Origin: an uncultured Prevotellaceae bacterium | Lineage (GTDB): Bacteria; Bacteroidota; Bacteroidia; Bacteroidales; Bacteroidaceae | Direction of reading: 5' to 3' | NCBI GenBank assembly: GCA_949295905.1 | Contig: CASFNA010000022.1 | Location: 241,740-305,739 of the forward strand | Length of the DNA: 64,000 bases | Part shown: positions 53,920 to 63,606 of the stretch, piece by piece | How the letters are laid out: each line of letters begins with the position of its first letter | Numbering within the stretch: the stretch's first letter is position 1 | Notes under the pieces: generated by a model | The model's input: only the letters and a program-made list of their open reading frames with translations | The model's database searches: none | What the model was told of the DNA's origin: nothing | Position numbers and translations under genes: made by a program

Positions 53920-55635
53920 ATGCAAGACAGAAAACTTTTCATCTCGCTGGCCGCCGCGCTCACCATGGCGGCAGGCTTCACGTCATGTTCGAACGACGAC
54001 GTGCTCGAAGGGCAGCCCCTCGACGGCCGCACGCCCATCACGCTGACCAGCAGCGTGGCCACACGTTCAGTCAGCCAGACGCTCCAGGACGGACAAATCG
54101 CCAGGGGCGTAAAGGTCGGCGTATTCGCCCAGAGCAACGCCACGGCCATAGAGAACGGTGACAACAACATGCTGACGGCCGACGGCGCTGGCGCGTTCAC
54201 CGGCGAGACGATGTACTTCCCGGAGGAAGGCGGCGTGTCAATCTACGCATACGCTCCATACAACAGCGCGTGGGACGGCCAGCTGAACAGCGACAACGAG
54301 TTCACCGTGCCCGCAGACCAGAGCACGGACGAGGGCTACCTGGCGGCCGACCTGATGCTCGGCACGCCCTCGAGGGGCAACCCCGTGGCATCGACCACTG
54401 ACGCGATACAGCTTAACTTCAAGCACAAGCTGGCGAAACTCAACCTCGACTTCAACCTCGGCGAGAGCGGAGTAGACCTCAAGGGGGCTACGGTGAGCGT
54501 GACAAACGTGCTCTGCACGACCACGGTTAACGTGGGCGCGGGCACCACGGGCAACGCGCAGGGCAACCCGACGGATATAACCGCGGCCAAGTTCGCCGCC
54601 GACGCGACGGAGTTCTCGGCCAGCGCAATCTTTGTTCCGCAGGCGGTGCTCAACGGAACCGACTTCGTGCTCGTATCGACGGCCGACGGCAAGCAGTACA
54701 AGGCCGCGCTCAACAAGGACGTGACCTTCGCCGAAGGCAAGAAATACACGTACACCGTGCAGTTCAACGGCGGCGGCGACGAGCCTGTAACGGTAGAGCT
54801 TAAGCTCGGCAGCGTGCTTGACAACTGGGAGGACGGCAACGAAGACATAGGCGGCGAACCCGAGGAGACCGTGGCTTACGGCATAGGCGACTACATGCTC
54901 AGCGACGGAACGTTCGTAAAGAACGCCGAACTCACCGACGACAACAAGTCGAAAGTAGTAGCCGTAATATTCAGCAAGCAGGTAAGCGAGGCTGACGCAG
55001 AGGATGGATACAATGCTTACGCAATGGGATTGTGGCGCGTCAAGGGCAAGTTTGGTTTCGCTGACGAGGTTGGAACAGGCGCAGACGTGTTTGCAGACGC
55101 TCTTGCCGACATGGACGGACGTGCCAACACTGCACTCATGATAGCGTCAGACTATTACAAAAACCTTGGTGCAGACGTTAAACCAAGCTCTGTGTTGGGC
55201 ATTGTTGAGAGCTACGGCGACAGCCATCCGATAGCAAGCGCGGTAAGCTCTGATTGGTTCCTGCCGAGCTTTGGACAGCTGATAGAGGTGGCAAACAACC
55301 TCGGCGGAGCTGGCATAACATCGTCAACTGAAGTTGAAAGCGGCAATGTAAACTCGCCTCAATGGACTTCAAACGACGGCTCTACGATAGCCAACATCGA
55401 TGCTTGCATAACCGCCTGCGAGGTAAGCTCGCAGCTTCCCGTCGGCTCTTTGAACATACCTTCGTCTACGGAGTATAAGGGCAACGTATGGGGACTCGTC
55501 ACCAAAGACAAGACCGAAGGCGAGCAGAAGGTTCTCGACTACTGGGGCTTCGGCCGCGGCCTTGCCAAGAACGGAACGTACACCGACCTTAGCGTGTTCC
55601 CCTGCGTGGCTGTAAAACTGCCTGCCGCGGAATAA
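53920..55635 (+). CDS. Fimbrillin-like lipoprotein, first of a tandem pair
   Basis: A 571-residue lipoprotein (lipobox FTSC, about Cys22, then SNDDV). The N-terminal 300 residues fit the fimbrillin/Mfa-like family: ITLTSSVATRSV, RGVKVGVFAQ, YFPEEGGVSIYAYAPY, AADLMLGTP and LNFKHKLAKLNLDF. The C-terminal 260 residues (from AYGIGDYMLSDGTFV) resemble the Lcl/DUF1566-type lectin-like module, with WFLPSFGQLIEV and FPCVAVKLP. It may be a pilus subunit or tip protein, or a surface adhesin. It has its own promoter and is followed by a related gene at 55809. Relation to the xylan locus is unclear. Confidence 0.85.
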   Translation: MQDRKLFISLAAALTMAAGFTSCSNDDVLEGQPLDGRTPITLTSSVATRSVSQTLQDGQIARGVKVGVFAQSNATAIENGDNNMLTADGAGAFTGETMYFPEEGGVSIYAYAPYNSAWDGQLNSDNEFTVPADQSTDEGYLAADLMLGTPSRGNPVASTTDAIQLNFKHKLAKLNLDFNLGESGVDLKGATVSVTNVLCTTTVNVGAGTTGNAQGNPTDITAAKFAADATEFSASAIFVPQAVLNGTDFVLVSTADGKQYKAALNKDVTFAEGKKYTYTVQFNGGGDEPVTVELKLGSVLDNWEDGNEDIGGEPEETVAYGIGDYMLSDGTFVKNAELTDDNKSKVVAVIFSKQVSEADAEDGYNAYAMGLWRVKGKFGFADEVGTGADVFADALADMDGRANTALMIASDYYKNLGADVKPSSVLGIVESYGDSHPIASAVSSDWFLPSFGQLIEVANNLGGAGITSSTEVESGNVNSPQWTSNDGSTIANIDACITACEVSSQLPVGSLNIPSSTEYKGNVWGLVTKDKTEGEQKVLDYWGFGRGLAKNGTYTDLSVFPCVAVKLPAAE

Positions 55636-55663
55636 AACGCAAGGATTGACAGATGTCCCCTTG

Positions 55664-55761
55664 AATGCGAAAGGCGGCAAACGGCACGGCCAAAGGCCGC
55701 CTTTCACACGACGAAAGGCCATGTTTTGCAACGCAAAAGACGGCCTTTCGCAACGCGTTGA
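55664..55761. repeat. Dispersed AAAGGCC hairpin element, copy l
   Basis: GAAAGGCGGC, CCAAAGGCCGCCTTTC, CGAAAGGCCATGTTTTGC and AAAAGACGGCCTTTCGC units, edge CGCAACGCGTTG. It adds a spurious upstream extension to the frame of the following gene. Confidence 0.75.
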
Positions 55762-55808
55762 ACCACAAGCGGTTATACAACATATCACAAACGACAAAAA
55801 AGAAAGAC

Positions 55809-57467
55809 ATGAATAACAGCTTATCAATACTCAAGGCAGCCGCAGTATGCGCCCTGATGGCCGCCGTCCCGACGCTCACATCATGCGGCGACGACGACGA
55901 GGCAGGCGGCGGAGAGACTGGCATGCAGGCCGCGCTGACCGTAAGCGTGGCCGAGGGAGGCGGCACGGCCGCGCCCGAAGAAGGCACCGAAGTGGGCCTG
56001 ATGGCCGTCACCGCCGCCGACACCACGGCCTATACGGCCACTGCAACGGCGTCGGCCGCGCAGCCGCTGGCAGGCGTTGACGCGCTGCTGGCCGCCATGC
56101 ACGACGGCATGACGCTGGCAGCCTACAGCCCCGCCGCGCTATGGACGGCCGACACTTACGGCGAGTCGGTGCAGTTTGGCGTGCAGACTGACCAGTCAAC
56201 CGAGGCCGACTACCGCGCCAGCGACCTCATGATGTCGCCTCTCACGACAGTCGCAGGCGGCAGGGCGGCCCTCGTGATGGAGCACAAGATGGCCCGGCTG
56301 ACCGTACACATAACCGACGTGACCGGCAACTACGACCTTACCGCCGCACGCCTAGCCATGCCCTCGCGGCTGACCACAGTCACAGCCGACATCGAGCAGG
56401 GAACGGCCACGACCGTAGACGGCGTGAAGGCCGACATAACACCTTACTCGCCGTCGAACAACGCCTACCGCGCGTCGGCGTCGGCAATCGTCGCCCCGGC
56501 GCAGGCCGAGGCTGGCGAACCGCTGGTAAGCGTCACCATTGACGGCGAGACGTTCGACTACAGCCTGACGGAAGCCGCCGCCTTCGAGGCAGGCAATGAG
56601 TATGTCTACTCGATGAGGCTCACAAACGAGGGTCTTGTGCCCTACGGCAGCTACGTGACCGCATGGGGCGACACGGGCGAAGACCTTACGGGCGACGCCG
56701 AGGAGATGCTTGTCTACGGCGTGGGCGACTACCTCACGTCGCACGGCACGTTCATCAAGGCCGACCGCCTGACAGCCGACAACGCCAAGGACGTAATCGC
56801 CGTGGTGTTCAGCACGCAGGTAAGCGAGGGAGACGCGGCCGAGGGCTACAACGCCTACGCCATGGGAGTGGAGCGCGTTACAAACGTGAAGTTCGGCTTT
56901 GCCGATGCCGTAAACCCGAGCGTTGACGACTGGGCGTCAGCCCTGGCCGACCTCGACGGCTACTGGAAGACCGCACAGATGTGGGCGTCTGACGCCTACC
57001 AGACTATAGCCGACAAGCAGGGCACGGCCTTCCAGGCCATCAGCGACTACTCCACACGCCACCCGATAGACGCATCGGTGACGAGCGGATGGTTCATGCC
57101 CGGCATAGGCCAGATGCTGCAAATACTCAACAACCTCGGCCAGGCAGGCCTGACGGCCGACACGGAGGTGGACATCAGCCAAAACAACAGCTCCATATAC
57201 ATCTCCGACGACGCGTCGGTGCTGGAGCGCGTCAACGCCCCCGTCGAGGCGCTCGACCTCGAACCGACTTTCCCCACGGAAGGCTCGATAATCTACATGA
57301 CCTCGAGCGAATACACCACAAGCACGTATAACAACTTCTGGTGCATACAGACCGCCGAGAGCGGCGGCTCGTGGCACTGGGGCTTCGGCAAGAACGCAGG
57401 CCGCGGCAGCAACAACGGCCGCAGCCTTGTGCCCTGCGTGGCCGTAAGGCTGCCAGAGGCTTTGTAA
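55809..57467 (+). CDS. Fimbrillin-like lipoprotein, second of a tandem pair
   Basis: A 552-residue paralogue of the preceding gene. The ATG at 55809 starts MNNSLSILKAAAVCALMAAV and reaches the lipobox LTSC (Cys25) followed by GDDDEA. The frame is open further upstream through a repeat, but that part is not homologous. It shares the fimbrillin-like N-terminal pattern (AAYSPAALW, ASDLMMSP, LVMEHKMARLTVHI) and the C-terminal module (GVGDYLTSHGTFIKAD, WFMPGIGQMLQIL, LVPCVAVRLPEAL). The two C-terminal parts align along their whole length, so the pair arose by duplication. Surface adhesion or pilus role inferred. Confidence 0.83.
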   Translation: MNNSLSILKAAAVCALMAAVPTLTSCGDDDEAGGGETGMQAALTVSVAEGGGTAAPEEGTEVGLMAVTAADTTAYTATATASAAQPLAGVDALLAAMHDGMTLAAYSPAALWTADTYGESVQFGVQTDQSTEADYRASDLMMSPLTTVAGGRAALVMEHKMARLTVHITDVTGNYDLTAARLAMPSRLTTVTADIEQGTATTVDGVKADITPYSPSNNAYRASASAIVAPAQAEAGEPLVSVTIDGETFDYSLTEAAAFEAGNEYVYSMRLTNEGLVPYGSYVTAWGDTGEDLTGDAEEMLVYGVGDYLTSHGTFIKADRLTADNAKDVIAVVFSTQVSEGDAAEGYNAYAMGVERVTNVKFGFADAVNPSVDDWASALADLDGYWKTAQMWASDAYQTIADKQGTAFQAISDYSTRHPIDASVTSGWFMPGIGQMLQILNNLGQAGLTADTEVDISQNNSSIYISDDASVLERVNAPVEALDLEPTFPTEGSIIYMTSSEYTTSTYNNFWCIQTAESGGSWHWGFGKNAGRGSNNGRSLVPCVAVRLPEAL

Positions 57468-57576
57468 GGAGGAATAAGCATACCGCCATGTCAGGCGGCC
57501 GCATCCTGTATGGCACCAGGCCGCCATGCGCATGGCACGGCCTCGCCGCCTGCGTAGGCGCGGTTAAGAGGGCATC

Positions 57577-57665
57577 TTGCAAAAGACAATGTTTTACATG
57601 CCAAAAGGCCGTGTTCCGCATTGCGGAACACGGCCTTTCAGCGTGCGTTTTGCCGCCTTTCATGC
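57577..57665. repeat. Dispersed AAAGGCC hairpin element, copy m
   Basis: Contains a perfect 16-bp hairpin, AAAGGCCGTGTTCCGC (57604-57619) with its complement at 57623-57638, plus TTGCAAAAGAC and GCCGCCTTTCATGCGGC units. It lies between the second fimbrillin gene and the tracrRNA. Confidence 0.75.
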
Positions 57666-57689
57666 GGCAGGTTGTACGGCTGTATGGAC

Positions 57690-57776
57690 GAAAATGCCCG
57701 CCGTTAAGGACGACGGGCCAACCTGATGTTTTCACAACGGAATAATCCTTATTGTGATTTGCTTAAAATTCTGTCG
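57690..57776 (-). ncRNA. tracrRNA of the type II-C CRISPR system
   Basis: Read on the - strand. The anti-repeat (coordinates 57751-57782 on +, partly inside the promoter) includes AATTTTAAGCAAATCACAA, which matches the complement of the CRISPR repeat's first 20 or so bases, with CTTAGC further out. Then comes a nexus-like hairpin AAGGATTATTCCGTTGTG (57733-57750), typical of tracrRNAs, and finally a GC-rich hairpin with ATTTTCG. The promoter is just upstream on the same strand. It guides RNase III processing of crRNA and binds Cas9. Ends are estimates; the exact start and finish were not measured. Confidence 0.85.
57691..57718 (-). terminator. tracrRNA terminator
   Basis: Arms 57696-57703 and 57711-57718 (GCCCGCCG / CGACGGGC, one G-U pair) with a seven-base loop, followed on the - strand by ATTTTCG. 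Confidence 0.7.
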
Positions 57777-57777
57777 G

Positions 57778-57808
57778 CTAAGATAGTGGATTTTTGCCAC
57801 ATCCCAAA
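57778..57808 (-). promoter_or_regulatory. tracrRNA promoter
   Basis: On the - strand: TTTG (57805-57808), 19 bases, TATCTTAG (57778-57785). Standard Bacteroidetes layout with one deviation in the -7 box. Confidence 0.7.
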
Positions 57809-57827
57809 GTTTTTTGTCATTTTTTTA

Positions 57828-57835
57828 TATATTTG
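57828..57835 (+). promoter_or_regulatory. -7 box of the cas operon
   Basis: TATATTTG, 31 bases before the cas9 ATG, back to back with the divergent tracrRNA promoter. No clear -33 at standard spacing. Confidence 0.6.
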
Positions 57836-57866
57836 CAGAATACAATTGTATTTTATAACCGACACC

Positions 57867-60800
57867 ATGAAAAAGATATTGGGACTTGACCTTGGCCCGA
57901 ACAGCATAGGCTGGGCCGTAGTGAATGAGAAGGAACGTGAAGAAGAAACTTCGTCAATTGTAAAATTGGGTGTAAGGGTAAATCCTCTCACCGTAGACGA
58001 ACAGAATAATTTTGAGAAAGGCAAGCCTATCACGACAAATTCAGACCGAACGCTGAAACGTGGTATGCGCCGCAGCCTGCAACGCTACAAACTGCGCCGC
58101 AACAGCCTTGTGTCCTTGCTGAAAGCCAACGGTTGGATTGATGACGACACCATATTGGCCGAACATGGCAACAAGACCACGTTTGAGACGCGGCGGCTTA
58201 GGGCTAAGGCTGCCAACGAGGCTGTATCGCTGGAAGAACTGGCGCGCGTCCTGCTCATGCTTAACAAGAAGCGCGGATACAAGAGCAACCGCAAAGCCAA
58301 ACAAGACGGTGAGGACGGGCGGCTGATAGACAGTATGGATGTGGCCAAGAAGTTGTATGACGGGAACCTGACCCCCGGCCAATATGCCTTGTTGTTGATG
58401 AAGGAAGGCAAGAAGTATTTACCCGACTTTTACCGTTCTGACCTGCAAGAGGAGTTTGACAGGATATGGAATTTCCAGCAACAGTTTTATCCCGGCATAT
58501 TGACCGATGGCCTGAAATCCGAGCTTCACGACAGGAACAAAAGCCAGACGTGGGCTATATGTGCCAAGCCATTCGGCATAAAAGGCATCAAGCGCGAAGT
58601 TAAGGGTTGGGAGCTTAAAGTGGAGAACTTCAGATGGAGAGACGAAGCCTTGAAGCGGCAGGTTGACCTTGAACGTCTTGCCGTAGTGCTGCAAGAGATA
58701 AACGGACAGCTTAAAAATTCAAGCGGATATCTCGGGACTATCAGCGACCGCAGCAAGGAACTGTATTTCAAGGGCATGACGGTGGGGCAATACCAGATGG
58801 CCGAACTTGACAAGAATCCTAACCATAGCCTGAAGAACGAAGTGTTTTACCGACAGGATTACCTTGACGAGTTCGAGAGGATATGGGAGACCCAGGCCGG
58901 ATACCATAAGGAGTTGACCCAGGAGCTTAAGCATGAGGTGCGCGACATAACGATATTCTACCAACGTCCGCTTAAGTCGCAGAAAGGTCTTGTGGCTTTC
59001 TGTGAGTTTGAGAGCCGTGAAGTGGAAATAGAGGAGAACGGAAAGAAGAAGACACGCACTGTAGGACTGCGCGTCTGTCCCAAGTCATCACCGCTGTTCC
59101 AAGAGTTCAAGCTCTGGCAGGTAATTAACAACGTGCAGGTGTCAGGCCCGATAGTGCCTGAAGCACAGCTTGACCTGTTCGGCACGGCAACAGCTTACAA
59201 GTATGGCAAGCGTTTCCTTATGCAGGATGAGAAAGACTTGTTGTTCAGAGAATTGTCGTTCAAGGAAAAACTCACAAAGAAGGAAATACTTAAGCTGCTG
59301 TTCGACAACTATGCAGAACTCGACCTTAATTATAAGGAAATAAAGGGCGACACCACACGGGCTGCACTGTTCAAGGCGTGCCAGGCCATTGTGGAAATGA
59401 GCGGACACGACACGCAAGGTTTCGCCAAGATGAGCGTAGACGAAATATTGGGTATAGTTGAATCGATATTCAAGGCATTGGGTTTCAATACGGGCATCCT
59501 GCATTTCGATTCTTCGCTTGAAGGCAAGGCGTTCGCAGCCCAACCGGCCTACAGGTTGTGGCACTTGCTGTACTCATTTGAAGGTGACAAGTCTAAGACT
59601 GGCAATGAGAAACTAATAGGCAAGATATCAAGCCTTTATGGTTTTGACAAGGACTATGCGGCGGTGATAGCCGGAGTTACGTTTGAACCTGATTATGGCA
59701 GCCTTAGCGCGAAGGCAATCCGCAAGATATTGCCTTATATGAAGGAAGGACTTGGATACAGTGACGCGTGCCAGTATGCAGGTTACCGCCATTCAGCACG
59801 TTCTCTTACGAAAGAAGAACTCGACCGGAAACCGCTTAAAGACAGCATCGGGCTGTTGCCGCGCGGCAGTCTGCGCAATCCTGTGGTTGAAAAGATATTG
59901 AACCAGATGATAAATGTGGTCAATTCTGTGATAAAAACCTATGGAAAGCCCGACGAGATACGCGTGGAAATGGCTCGCGAACTTAAGAAAAACGCTGTCC
60001 AGCGTGACGAAATGGTCAGGGCAATAAAAAAGGCCAACGGTGAAAACGACGAATACCGTAAGACTTTGCAAGAAGAGTTCGGCATATCCAATCCAAGCCG
60101 CAACGACATAATAAAATACCGCCTTTACCTTGAACTTAAGGAAAACGGCTTCAAGACACTTTATTCTGACACTTACATACAGCGTGAACGGCTGTTCAGC
60201 AAGGATTTCGACGTGGAGCATATCATACCACAGGCAAAGCTGTTTGACGACTCGTTCGCCAATAAGACGCTTGAGGCGAGAAGCGCTAATTTGGAGAAAG
60301 GGAAAATGACCGCTTATGATTATGTGAAAGAAAAATATGGCGAAATAGGGCTTGATGCGTATAAGAAACGTATAGACGCCCTTTGTGACAAAGGTGCGAT
60401 AAGCAAGACCAAGCGGAAAAGACTGCTTACAACCGAAGCCGACATACCTGGCGGATTCATCAACCGCGACTTGAACGAAACTCAATACATTGCACGCAAG
60501 GCACACGAGATACTTGAAGAAGTGGCACGCACGGTGACAGCTACAACCGGTTCTGTAACCGACCGCCTGCGTGAGGACTGGCAGCTCGTAGATGTTATGA
60601 AAGAGCTTAACTGGGACAAGTATGACCGACTCGGACTTACTGAGACAGTTACCGACCGTGACGGACGGCGCATACGCCGCATAAAGGACTGGACCAAGCG
60701 CAATGACCATCGCCACCACGCCATGGACGCGCTGACGATAGCGTTCACAAAGCCGAGTTTCATACAGTATCTTAACAACCTGAACGCGCGCAGCAATAAA

Positions 60801-62042
60801 GGAGACAGCATATATGGCATTGAGCAGAAGGAACTTTACCGCGACCACGGAGGAAAGCTAAGATTCTGTCCGCCAATGCCGCTGGACGAGTTCCGGGCTG
60901 AAGCCAAACGCCAGCTTGAAAGCGTTTTGGTGTCAATCAAGGCGAAGAACAAGGTTGTAACGCGCAATGTCAATGTCACGAAAAACAAGAACGGAAAGCG
61001 TGGGAAGATACAGCTTACGCCGCGCGGACAGTTGCACAACGAGACTTATTATGGACGTATCTGGCGTTATGAACCGCAATTTGAAAAAGTCAATGCCTCG
61101 TTCAACGAAGAGAAAATCATGACTGTGGCAGTTAAGCGTTATCGTGAAGCGTTGCTTGAAAGGTTGAGGCTGTGTTACAACGACCCTAAAAAAGCGTTTA
61201 CAGGGCGCAACAGCCTTGACAAGAATCCATTGTTCACTGATAAAATGCACACGGAAAAAGTGCCTGATAAGGTCAAGACTGTAACCCTTGAGAAAGTTTA
61301 TACGCAACGGCAGGAGGTAAACAAAGACCTTAATATAGACAAGGTGGTTGACAAAAGGATAAAGACTTTGCTCCAAGAACGTCTGAATCAATACGGAGGA
61401 GACAAACAAAAGGCGTTCTCAAACCTTGACGAAAACCCTATTTGGCTGAACAAGGAAAAAGGTATACAGGTGAAACGTGTCACCATAACGGGCAAGAGCA
61501 ATGTCGTAGCTCTGCATGACAAGCGCGACCATCTTGGCCGTCTGATATTGGACAAGGACGGTAACAAACAGCCTGTTGATTTCGTAAGTACGAGTAACAA
61601 CCATCATGTCGCCATATTCCGCGATGCCGAAGGTAATCTACAGGAACATGTCGTATCGTTTTACGAAGCGACGGCACGTGCCATACAGCATCTGCCTGTA
61701 ATCAACAAAGATTATAAAAAGGATGAAGGTTGGCAGTTCCTTTTCACGATGAAGCAGAACGAATATTTCGTTTTTCCAAATAGCGAGACTGGTTTTGACC
61801 CGAAAGATGTCGAATTGCTTGACCCGAAGAATTATGCGGATATAAGCAAGAACTTGTATAGGGTGCAGAAAATATCAACGAAAAATTATTTCTTTAGACA
61901 TCATTTGGAAACTACTGTTGAAGAAAATAAAGAGTTAAAGGGAATTACATATAAACCGCAACTTGGCTTAAATGGTATAAAAGGAATAGTCAAAGTCCGT
62001 GTAAACCATCTTGGTCAAATAGTCTCTGTTGGCGAGTATTAA
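57867..62042 (+). CDS. cas9: CRISPR-associated endonuclease Cas9, type II-C
   Basis: A 1,391-residue Cas9. The start is ATG 57867 (MKKILGLDLGPNSIGWA); the frame is open upstream through the tracrRNA promoter, but that part is not coding. All catalytic residues are visible: RuvC-I Asp8, RuvC-II Glu701 (RVEMARELK), HNH His785 in DVEHIIPQ and Asn808 in RSANLEKG, and RuvC-III His951/Asp954 in HRHHAMDAL. An arginine-rich bridge helix follows RuvC-I (LKRGMRRSLQRYKLRRNSL, about 56-74). With crRNA and tracrRNA it would cut invading DNA. The size is typical of the Bacteroidetes II-C branch. cas1 and cas2 follow; there is no csn2 or cas4, which supports II-C. Confidence 0.97.
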   Translation: MKKILGLDLGPNSIGWAVVNEKEREEETSSIVKLGVRVNPLTVDEQNNFEKGKPITTNSDRTLKRGMRRSLQRYKLRRNSLVSLLKANGWIDDDTILAEHGNKTTFETRRLRAKAANEAVSLEELARVLLMLNKKRGYKSNRKAKQDGEDGRLIDSMDVAKKLYDGNLTPGQYALLLMKEGKKYLPDFYRSDLQEEFDRIWNFQQQFYPGILTDGLKSELHDRNKSQTWAICAKPFGIKGIKREVKGWELKVENFRWRDEALKRQVDLERLAVVLQEINGQLKNSSGYLGTISDRSKELYFKGMTVGQYQMAELDKNPNHSLKNEVFYRQDYLDEFERIWETQAGYHKELTQELKHEVRDITIFYQRPLKSQKGLVAFCEFESREVEIEENGKKKTRTVGLRVCPKSSPLFQEFKLWQVINNVQVSGPIVPEAQLDLFGTATAYKYGKRFLMQDEKDLLFRELSFKEKLTKKEILKLLFDNYAELDLNYKEIKGDTTRAALFKACQAIVEMSGHDTQGFAKMSVDEILGIVESIFKALGFNTGILHFDSSLEGKAFAAQPAYRLWHLLYSFEGDKSKTGNEKLIGKISSLYGFDKDYAAVIAGVTFEPDYGSLSAKAIRKILPYMKEGLGYSDACQYAGYRHSARSLTKEELDRKPLKDSIGLLPRGSLRNPVVEKILNQMINVVNSVIKTYGKPDEIRVEMARELKKNAVQRDEMVRAIKKANGENDEYRKTLQEEFGISNPSRNDIIKYRLYLELKENGFKTLYSDTYIQRERLFSKDFDVEHIIPQAKLFDDSFANKTLEARSANLEKGKMTAYDYVKEKYGEIGLDAYKKRIDALCDKGAISKTKRKRLLTTEADIPGGFINRDLNETQYIARKAHEILEEVARTVTATTGSVTDRLREDWQLVDVMKELNWDKYDRLGLTETVTDRDGRRIRRIKDWTKRNDHRHHAMDALTIAFTKPSFIQYLNNLNARSNKGDSIYGIEQKELYRDHGGKLRFCPPMPLDEFRAEAKRQLESVLVSIKAKNKVVTRNVNVTKNKNGKRGKIQLTPRGQLHNETYYGRIWRYEPQFEKVNASFNEEKIMTVAVKRYREALLERLRLCYNDPKKAFTGRNSLDKNPLFTDKMHTEKVPDKVKTVTLEKVYTQRQEVNKDLNIDKVVDKRIKTLLQERLNQYGGDKQKAFSNLDENPIWLNKEKGIQVKRVTITGKSNVVALHDKRDHLGRLILDKDGNKQPVDFVSTSNNHHVAIFRDAEGNLQEHVVSFYEATARAIQHLPVINKDYKKDEGWQFLFTMKQNEYFVFPNSETGFDPKDVELLDPKNYADISKNLYRVQKISTKNYFFRHHLETTVEENKELKGITYKPQLGLNGIKGIVKVRVNHLGQIVSVGEY

Positions 62043-62061
62043 CTTTAAAAGGAAAGAAACT

Positions 62062-63006
62062 ATGATTAAGCGAACATTGTGTTTTACCAATCCCGCCTAC
62101 CTGTCGCTGAAAGACAGACAGATGGTAATCCGCTTGCCCGAGGTGGAGAAGAGCGACATGCCCGACGTTTTGAAGAAAGAGAGCGTAAGGACTATACCAG
62201 TAGAGGACATCGGTGTTGTGGTACTCGACAACAGGCAGATAACCCTGACGCACGGACTGCTTGAGGCTCTGCTCGAGAACAACTGTTCCGTGGTTACTTG
62301 CGACAGCCGCAGTATGCCTGTGGGGCTGATGCTTCCGCTCTGCGGCAACACTGTGCAGAGCGAGCGCTTCCGCGACCAGCTTGATGCGTCGGTACCGCTG
62401 AAGAAGCAGCTTTGGCAGCAGACTGTCAAGGCCAAGATTGACAACCAGGCGGCTGTCCTGGCCGCCTGCGCCGGGGCAGAGACGGGATGTATGCGCCGGT
62501 GGTCGGCCGACGTGCGCAGCGGCGACCCTGACAACCTTGAAGGCCGAGCGGCGGCGTATTATTGGAAAAGCCTCTTCGCCGGCGTGTCGGGGCTTTCCTA
62601 TTTTACGCGCGACCGCCAGGGCATTCCGCCTAACAACCTGCTCAACTACGGCTATGCCATCCTCCGTGCGGTGATAGCCCGTTCTCTGGTGTCAAGCGGA
62701 CTGTTGCCTACGCTCGGCATACACCACCACAACAGGTACAACGCCTACTGCCTGGCCGACGACGTAATGGAACCTTACCGTCCTTTGGTTGACAGCCTTG
62801 TGTTCGGTATTGTCAATGAGTACGGCGGCGACACGCCGGAGGACATTACGAAAGAACTGAAGATGAGGCTGCTCGGCATACCCGTAACCGACGTGAGGAT
62901 TGGCGGCAAACGCAGTCCACTGATGGTTGCCGCCACCCAGACTACGGCATCGCTGTACAAATGCTTTACTGGCGAGGCGCGCCGCATAGCCTATCCCGTA
63001 ATGTAA
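62062..63006 (+). CDS. cas1: CRISPR-associated integrase Cas1 (type II)
   Basis: A 314-residue Cas1. The N-terminal beta domain (about 1-85) is followed by a helical catalytic domain with the metal-binding Glu in NLEGRAAAYYWKSLF (about 157-171), the His in LPTLGIHHHNRYNAY (about 215-229) and acidic residues in LADDVMEPYRPLVD. It inserts new spacers into the array together with Cas2. ATG 62062 is used; the frame's apparent earlier codons overlap cas9. It lies 19 bases after cas9 and is almost certainly co-transcribed. Confidence 0.96.
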   Translation: MIKRTLCFTNPAYLSLKDRQMVIRLPEVEKSDMPDVLKKESVRTIPVEDIGVVVLDNRQITLTHGLLEALLENNCSVVTCDSRSMPVGLMLPLCGNTVQSERFRDQLDASVPLKKQLWQQTVKAKIDNQAAVLAACAGAETGCMRRWSADVRSGDPDNLEGRAAAYYWKSLFAGVSGLSYFTRDRQGIPPNNLLNYGYAILRAVIARSLVSSGLLPTLGIHHHNRYNAYCLADDVMEPYRPLVDSLVFGIVNEYGGDTPEDITKELKMRLLGIPVTDVRIGGKRSPLMVAATQTTASLYKCFTGEARRIAYPVM

Positions 63007-63402
<396 letters not shown>

Positions 63403-63495
63403 CTTTTTATTGTTATTTAACAGTAGAACCTCGTTCCCATCCATACTTTCCGCATGTTAGCACGTTTGCTTTTTATTGTAGCGGCTTCCCCTTAA

Positions 63496-63529
63496 AATAT
63501 AAAATCCGGCGTTAGCCGGATTTTATATT
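63496..63529. terminator. Bidirectional terminator between cas2 and the CRISPR array
   Basis: A perfect 15-bp stem (AATATAAAATCCGGC, loop GTTA, and its complement). It is symmetrical, with T-rich flanks on both strands, so it could stop cas transcripts from the left and crRNA transcripts from the right. Confidence 0.75.
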
Positions 63530-63606
63530 GTTAGACAACCATCATTTTTTTGTTTTCTAATCTGCTGTGTATGTCACTGATTCTCAATGTTTTATCGGAA
63601 TCGAGA

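Noticed and set aside
6744-57665. Reading the AAAGGCC repeats as a degenerate CRISPR array
   Set aside because: The copies are single, kilobases apart and built of hairpins; they have no regular spacers.
57726-57866. N-terminal extension of the Cas9 frame
   Set aside because: It covers the tracrRNA anti-repeat and both promoters; Cas9 homology starts at ATG 57867.
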